A stretch of 64,000 nt of DNA from contig CM034238.1 of assembly GCA_019916065.1 (NCBI GenBank), positions 29,623,246 to 29,687,245 of the forward strand, in the 5' to 3' direction. Positions 59,301 to 64,000 of the stretch are shown one piece after another. The position numbers and the translations under genes are program-made. The notes beneath the pieces were generated by a model. The model ran no database searches and was not told the origin of the DNA. It saw only the letters and a program-made list of their open reading frames with translations. Source of the DNA: Vitellaria paradoxa. Taxonomy: Eukaryota; Streptophyta; Magnoliopsida; Ericales; Sapotaceae. Numbering within the stretch: the stretch's first letter is position 1; each line of letters begins with the position of its first letter.

Positions 59301-62300
59301 TTTCGACGTAAACATCAAACACCCAACAATCCAAAATTCGTCCACTTGTTGCTTTATGCAAAAATTTAAAGCTTCAAAGAGGTGCCCAATGTATGTTATG
59401 ATTACCAAATTAGGCCAAAATCTCCAACTAACTCCAAATTTTTCCTTCTTCACATTAAAATCTCCAATTTTACCAAAAATTTCTGACATTTTCTCCAACT
59501 CTTACCAATTGTTTCACACATAAAACTTTTACAAGTTTTCTACAACTTCTACCAACTTTTTCACACTTTTCAGACAACGCATCAAACATCCAAAAACTCA
59601 AAAACCTGACCTACTTTTTCCCAAATTTGGAACTCCTAACAAAACCTAAATTACCAAATAAATCTTCCACAAAAACAACCATTAATGAACTATTGATCCT
59701 TACATTTTCTAACTTTACCTATTTCGTAAGAATAATTTTCTCCAACTTTTTTCAAATTTTTACAACTTCGATGAACATTTTCACACTTCTCGACGTAAAC
59801 ATCAAACGCTAAACAATCCAAAAATCATCTACTTCTTGCATTTTGTAAAATTTGAAGCTCCAAACAGGTGCCCAGTGTGCGTTATGATTACCAAATTAGG
59901 CAAAAATCTCCAACTAACTCCAAATTTTTCTAACTTTCTTCACATTAAAATCTCCAATTTTACACAAACTTTCTCAAATTTTCTCAAACTTTTATCAGCA
60001 ATTTTCAATTTTCTCCAACTCATACCAATTGTTTCGCACTTCAAACTTTTACATGCTTTCTACAATTTCTACCAACTTTTTCACACTTTTCAAAGAACAC
60101 GTCAAACATCCAAACACTCAAAAACCGGACCTACTTCTTTTTCCCAAATTTGGAAATCCTAACAGTACCTTAATTAATAAATAAATCGTCCACAAAAACA
60201 ACCATTAATGAACTATCAATCCTTACGTTTTCCAAATTTGCGTATTTCAAATTTGGAATCCTTACATTTTCTCCAACTTCTTTCAAATTTTTACAACTTC
60301 GATGAACTTTTTCACACCTTTCGATGTAAAAATCAAACACCCAACAATCCAAAATCCGTCTACCTTTTGCTTTTTCCCAAAATTTAAAGCTCCAAAGTGG
60401 TGCCCAATGTGCGTTATGATTACCAAATTAGGCCAAAATCTCCCACCAACTCCAAATTTTTCTAACTTTCTTCTCATTAAAATCTCCAATTTTACCCAAA
60501 CTTTCTCAAATTTGCTCAAACTTTTATTAGCAATTTTCAATTTTCCCCAACTCCTACCCATTGTTTCACACTTCAAACTTTTACATACTTTCTACAACTT
60601 CTACCAACTTTTTCACACCTTACAAACAACACATCAAACATCCAAAAACTCAAAAGCCAGACCTACTCCTTTTCCCCAAATCTGAAACGCCTAATAGTAC
60701 CTTAATTAACAAATAAATCTTCCACAAAATCAACCATTAATGAACTATCGATCCTTACATTTTCCAAATTTGCCTATTTTGAATGAATAATTTTCTCCAA
60801 TTTTTTTCAAATTTTTACAACTTCGATGAACTTTTTGAAACCTTTCGACGAAAACATCAAACACCCAACAATTCAAAATTCGTCTACCTTTTGCTTTATG
60901 CCAAAATTTAAAGCTCCAAAGAGGTGCCTAATGTGCGTCACGATTACCAAATTAGGCCAAAATCACCAACTAACTCCAAACTTTTCTAACTTTCTTCACA
61001 TTAAAATCTCCAATTTTACCCAAACTTTCTCACATTTTCCCCAACTCATACCAATTGTTACACACTTCAATCTTTTACATGCTTTCGACAACTTCTACCT
61101 ACATTTTCACACTTTTTAAACAACACATCTAACATCCAAAAACTCAAAAACCTAACCTTCATCTTTTTCCCGAATTTGAAACTCCTAACAGAACCTTAGT
61201 TACCGAATAAGTCTTCCACAAAAACAACAATTAATGAACTATTGATACTTACATTTTCCAAATTTGCCTATTTTCAATGAATAATTTTCTCCAACTATTT
61301 CAAATTTTTACAACTTCGATGAACTTTTTCACACCTTTCGACGTAAACATCAAACACCAAACAATCCAAAATTCGTCTTTCTTTTGCTTTTTGCAAAATT
61401 TAAAGCTCCAAAAAGGAGCCTAATGTGCGTTATGATTACCAAGTTAGGCCAAAATCTACAACTAACTCCAAATTTTTCCAACTTTCTTCATATTAAAATC
61501 TCAAAATTTTCCCAAACTTTCTCAGATTTTCTCGAACTTTTATCAGCAATTTTAAATTTTCTCTAACTCTTACCAATTGTATCACACTTCAAACTTTTAC
61601 ATGCTTTCTATAACTTCTACCAACTTTTTCACACTTTTCAAACAACACATCAAACATCCAAAAACTCAAAAACTTGACCTACTTCTCTTTCCCAAATTTG
61701 GAACTCCCAACAAAACGTTAATTACCAAATAAATCATCCACAAAAACAACCGTTAATGAACTATCGATCCTTACATTTTCCAAATTTGCATATTTCAAAT
61801 TTGGACACCTTACATTTTTCCCAACTCCTTTCAAATTTTTACAACTTCGATGAACTTTTTCACACCTTTCGACGTAAAAATCAAACACCCAACAATCCAA
61901 AATCCGTCAACCTTTAGCTTTTTGCCAAAATTTAAAGCTACAAAGTGATGCCCAATGTGTATTATGATTACCAAATTAGGCCAAAATCTCCTACTAACTC
62001 CAAAATTTTCTAACTTTCTTCACATTAAAATCTCCAATTTCACCTAAACTTTCTCACATTTTCTCCAACTCCTACCAATTGTTTCACACTTCAAACTTTT
62101 ACATGTTTTCTACAACTTCTACAACTTTTTCATGCTTTCAAACAAAACATCAAACATCCAAAAACCCAAAAGCCTGACCTACTTCTTTTTCCCAAATTCG
62201 AAACCCCTAACAGTACCTTAATTAATAAATAAATCTTCCACAAAAACAACAATTAATGAACTATCGATCCTTACATTTTCCAAATTTGCCTATCTTGAAT

Positions 62301-63751
62301 GAATAATTTTCTCCAACTTCTTTCAAATTTTTACAACTTCGATGAACTTTTTCACACCTTTCGACGTAAACATCAAACACCCAACAATCCAAAATTCGTC
62401 TACTTTTTGCTTTTTGCAAAAATTTAAAGCTTCAAAAAGATGCCCAATGTGCGTTATCATTACCAAATTAGGCCAAAATCTCCAACTAACTCCAAATTTG
62501 TCTAACTTTCTTCACATTAAAAACTTCAAATTTACCTAAACTTTCTCAAAATTTCCCAAACTTTTATCAGCAATTTTCAATGTTCTCCAACTCCTAACAA
62601 TTGTTTCACACTTCAAACTTTTATATGCTTTGTACAACTTCTACCAACTTTTCATACCTTCCAAACAACACCCAAGCATCCAAAAACTCAAAAACCGGAC
62701 CTACTACTTTTTCCCAAATTTGGAAATCCTAACCGTACCTTAATTAGCAAATAAATCTTCCACAAAAACAACCATTAATGAACTATCGATCCTTATATTT
62801 TCCAAATTTGCCTATTCTGAATGAATAATTTTCCCTAAATTTTTTCAAATTTTTACAGCTTCAATGAACTTTTACACACCTTTCAACGTAAACATCAAAC
62901 ACCCAACAATCCAAAATTCAACTACCTTTTGGATTTTGCAAAATTTAAAGCTCCAAAGAGGTGCCCAATGTGCGTTATGATTACCAAATTAGGCCAAAAT
63001 CTCCAACTAACTCCAAATTTTTCTAACTTTCTTCCCATTAAAATCTCTAATTTTACCCAAACTTTTAAAAATTTTCTCCAACTCTTGCCAATTGTTTCAC
63101 ACTTCAAACTTTTACATGCTTTCTACAATCTCTACCAACTTTTTCATGCTTTCAAACAACACATCAAACATCCAAAAACTCAAAAACCTGACCTACTTCT
63201 TTTTCCCAAATTTGGAACTGCTAACAGTACCTTAATTAACAAATAAATCATCCACAAAAACAACCATTAATGAACTATCGATCCTTACATTTTCCAAATT
63301 TGCCGATTTCGAATGAATAATTTTCTCAAACTTCTTTAAAATTTTTACAACTTCGATGAACTTTTTCACACCTTTCGACGTAAACATCAAACACCCAACA
63401 ATCCAAAATTTGCCTAACTTTTGATTTTTGCAAAATTTACAGCTTTAAAGAGGTGCCCAATGTGCGTTATGATTACCAAATTAGGCAAAAATCCAACTAA
63501 CTCCAAATTTTTCTAACTTTCTTCACATTAAAATCTCCAATTTTACCCAAACTTTCTCGCATTTTCTCCAACTCTTACCAATTGTTTCACACTTCAAACT
63601 TTTACATGCTTTCTACAACTTCTACCAACTTTTTCACACTTTCAAATAACACATCAAACATCCAAAAACCCAAAAACCTGACCTACTTCTTTTTCCCAAA
63701 TTTGAAACCCCTAACAGTACCTTAATTAAGAAATAAATCTTCCACAGAAAC

Positions 63752-63881
63752 AACCATTAATGAACTATCGATCCTTACATTTTCCAAATTTGCCTATTTC
63801 GAATGAATAATTTTCTCCAACTTCTTTCAAATTTTTACAACTTCGATAAAAAAATTAACAAATAAATCTTCCACAAAAACA
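63752..63881. repeat. Truncated satellite monomer, 129 bp
   Basis: After acaacttcgata at 63847 the array jumps through aaaaaaattaacaaataaat back to the monomer start, so only the first quarter of the monomer is present. The next monomer (63881) in turn lacks the part between ccttacatttt and cgacgtaaac. Two internal deletions or a small template switch would explain this. Confidence 0.8.
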
Positions 63882-64000
63882 ACCATTAATGAACTATCGA
63901 TCCTTACATTTTCGACGTAAACATCAAACACCCAACAATCCATAATTCATCTACCTTTTTCATTTTGCAAAATTTAAAGCTCCAAAGAGGTGCCAAATGT

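Larger units (their letters stand above)
55087..64000. repeat. 0.5-kb satellite array, right flank
   Basis: From about 56680 the landmark aaccattaatgaac recurs at 57192, 57706, 58176, 58697, 59190, 59677, 60200, 60732, 61226, 61748, 62248, 62770, 63262 and 63752, a spacing of 470-532 bp. Each monomer is two related halves: cacacctttcgacgtaaac plus atcaaacacccaacaatcc, and about 270 bp later cacacttttcaaac plus acatcaaacatccaaaaac. The plus strand is very poor in G: 63541-63600 has 2 G and 19 C. That is why it is full of meaningless open frames. The array continues past the window edge. Confidence 0.95.

Noticed and set aside
57192..64000. CRISPR-like array
   Set aside because: Repeats are 0.5 kb with no short repeat and unique spacer structure, and the sequence is plant satellite.
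1..64000. tRNA or rRNA genes
   Set aside because: I looked for tRNA A/B-box pairs and rRNA landmarks by eye and saw none; a covariance-model scan would be needed to be sure.

Overview
The window looks like plant nuclear DNA, most likely a eudicot, from a gene-poor heterochromatic or subtelomere-like region. Grounds: AT-rich sequence, a SIRE-like Ty1/copia pol relic with its LTR, an Athila-like Ty3/gypsy protease relic, an RTE-clade LINE tail, a dead copy of a plastid site-2 protease gene (ARASP type), and a long 0.5-kb satellite. I find no intact host gene and no tRNA or rRNA gene. Most open reading frames here are accidents of the G-poor strand of the satellite or lie in LTRs.

Layout. (1) 1-8715, left flank: non-coding DNA with a 160-bp tandem duplication, a LINE 3' end (4020-4316), the ARASP-like pseudogene on the minus strand (5087-5985), AT-rich repeats, and a ~190-bp degenerate repeat field holding a MITE-like element (7691-7827). 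(2) 8775-55086, three head-to-tail copies of a ~20.03-kb segment. Segment A (~6.25 kb: right part of a copia LTR, an Athila-like relic on the minus strand, a satellite block) is present three times. Segment B (~13.1 kb: spacer, a nested 3.1-kb tandem duplication with LTR-like sequence, a CATG-rich tract, a 56-bp minisatellite, an unrecognised broken frame, a copia RT/RNase H relic, PPT and the left half of its LTR) is present twice. Every internal A-to-B junction carries the same 611-bp filler (15013-15623, 35050-35660) and a 59-bp block. That 59-bp block also sits at 8716-8774, directly left of the first A, where B is missing. (3) 55087-64000, right flank: the satellite of A3 continues in register, becomes a regular ~0.5-kb array with a ~1.5-kb trimeric higher-order period, and is interrupted once at about 55920-56390.

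Favoured reading (inference): the ancestral order was left flank, 59-bp block, B, A, right satellite. A segment from the 59-bp block to a point inside the satellite was then tandemly amplified with a 611-bp filler at the joint. The first unit lost B and the first 790 bp of the LTR. Repeat copies differ by only scattered substitutions and homopolymer indels, so the event is very recent or is partly an assembly effect. Copy 1 of segment A has an excess of small indels, which makes the second possibility worth testing.
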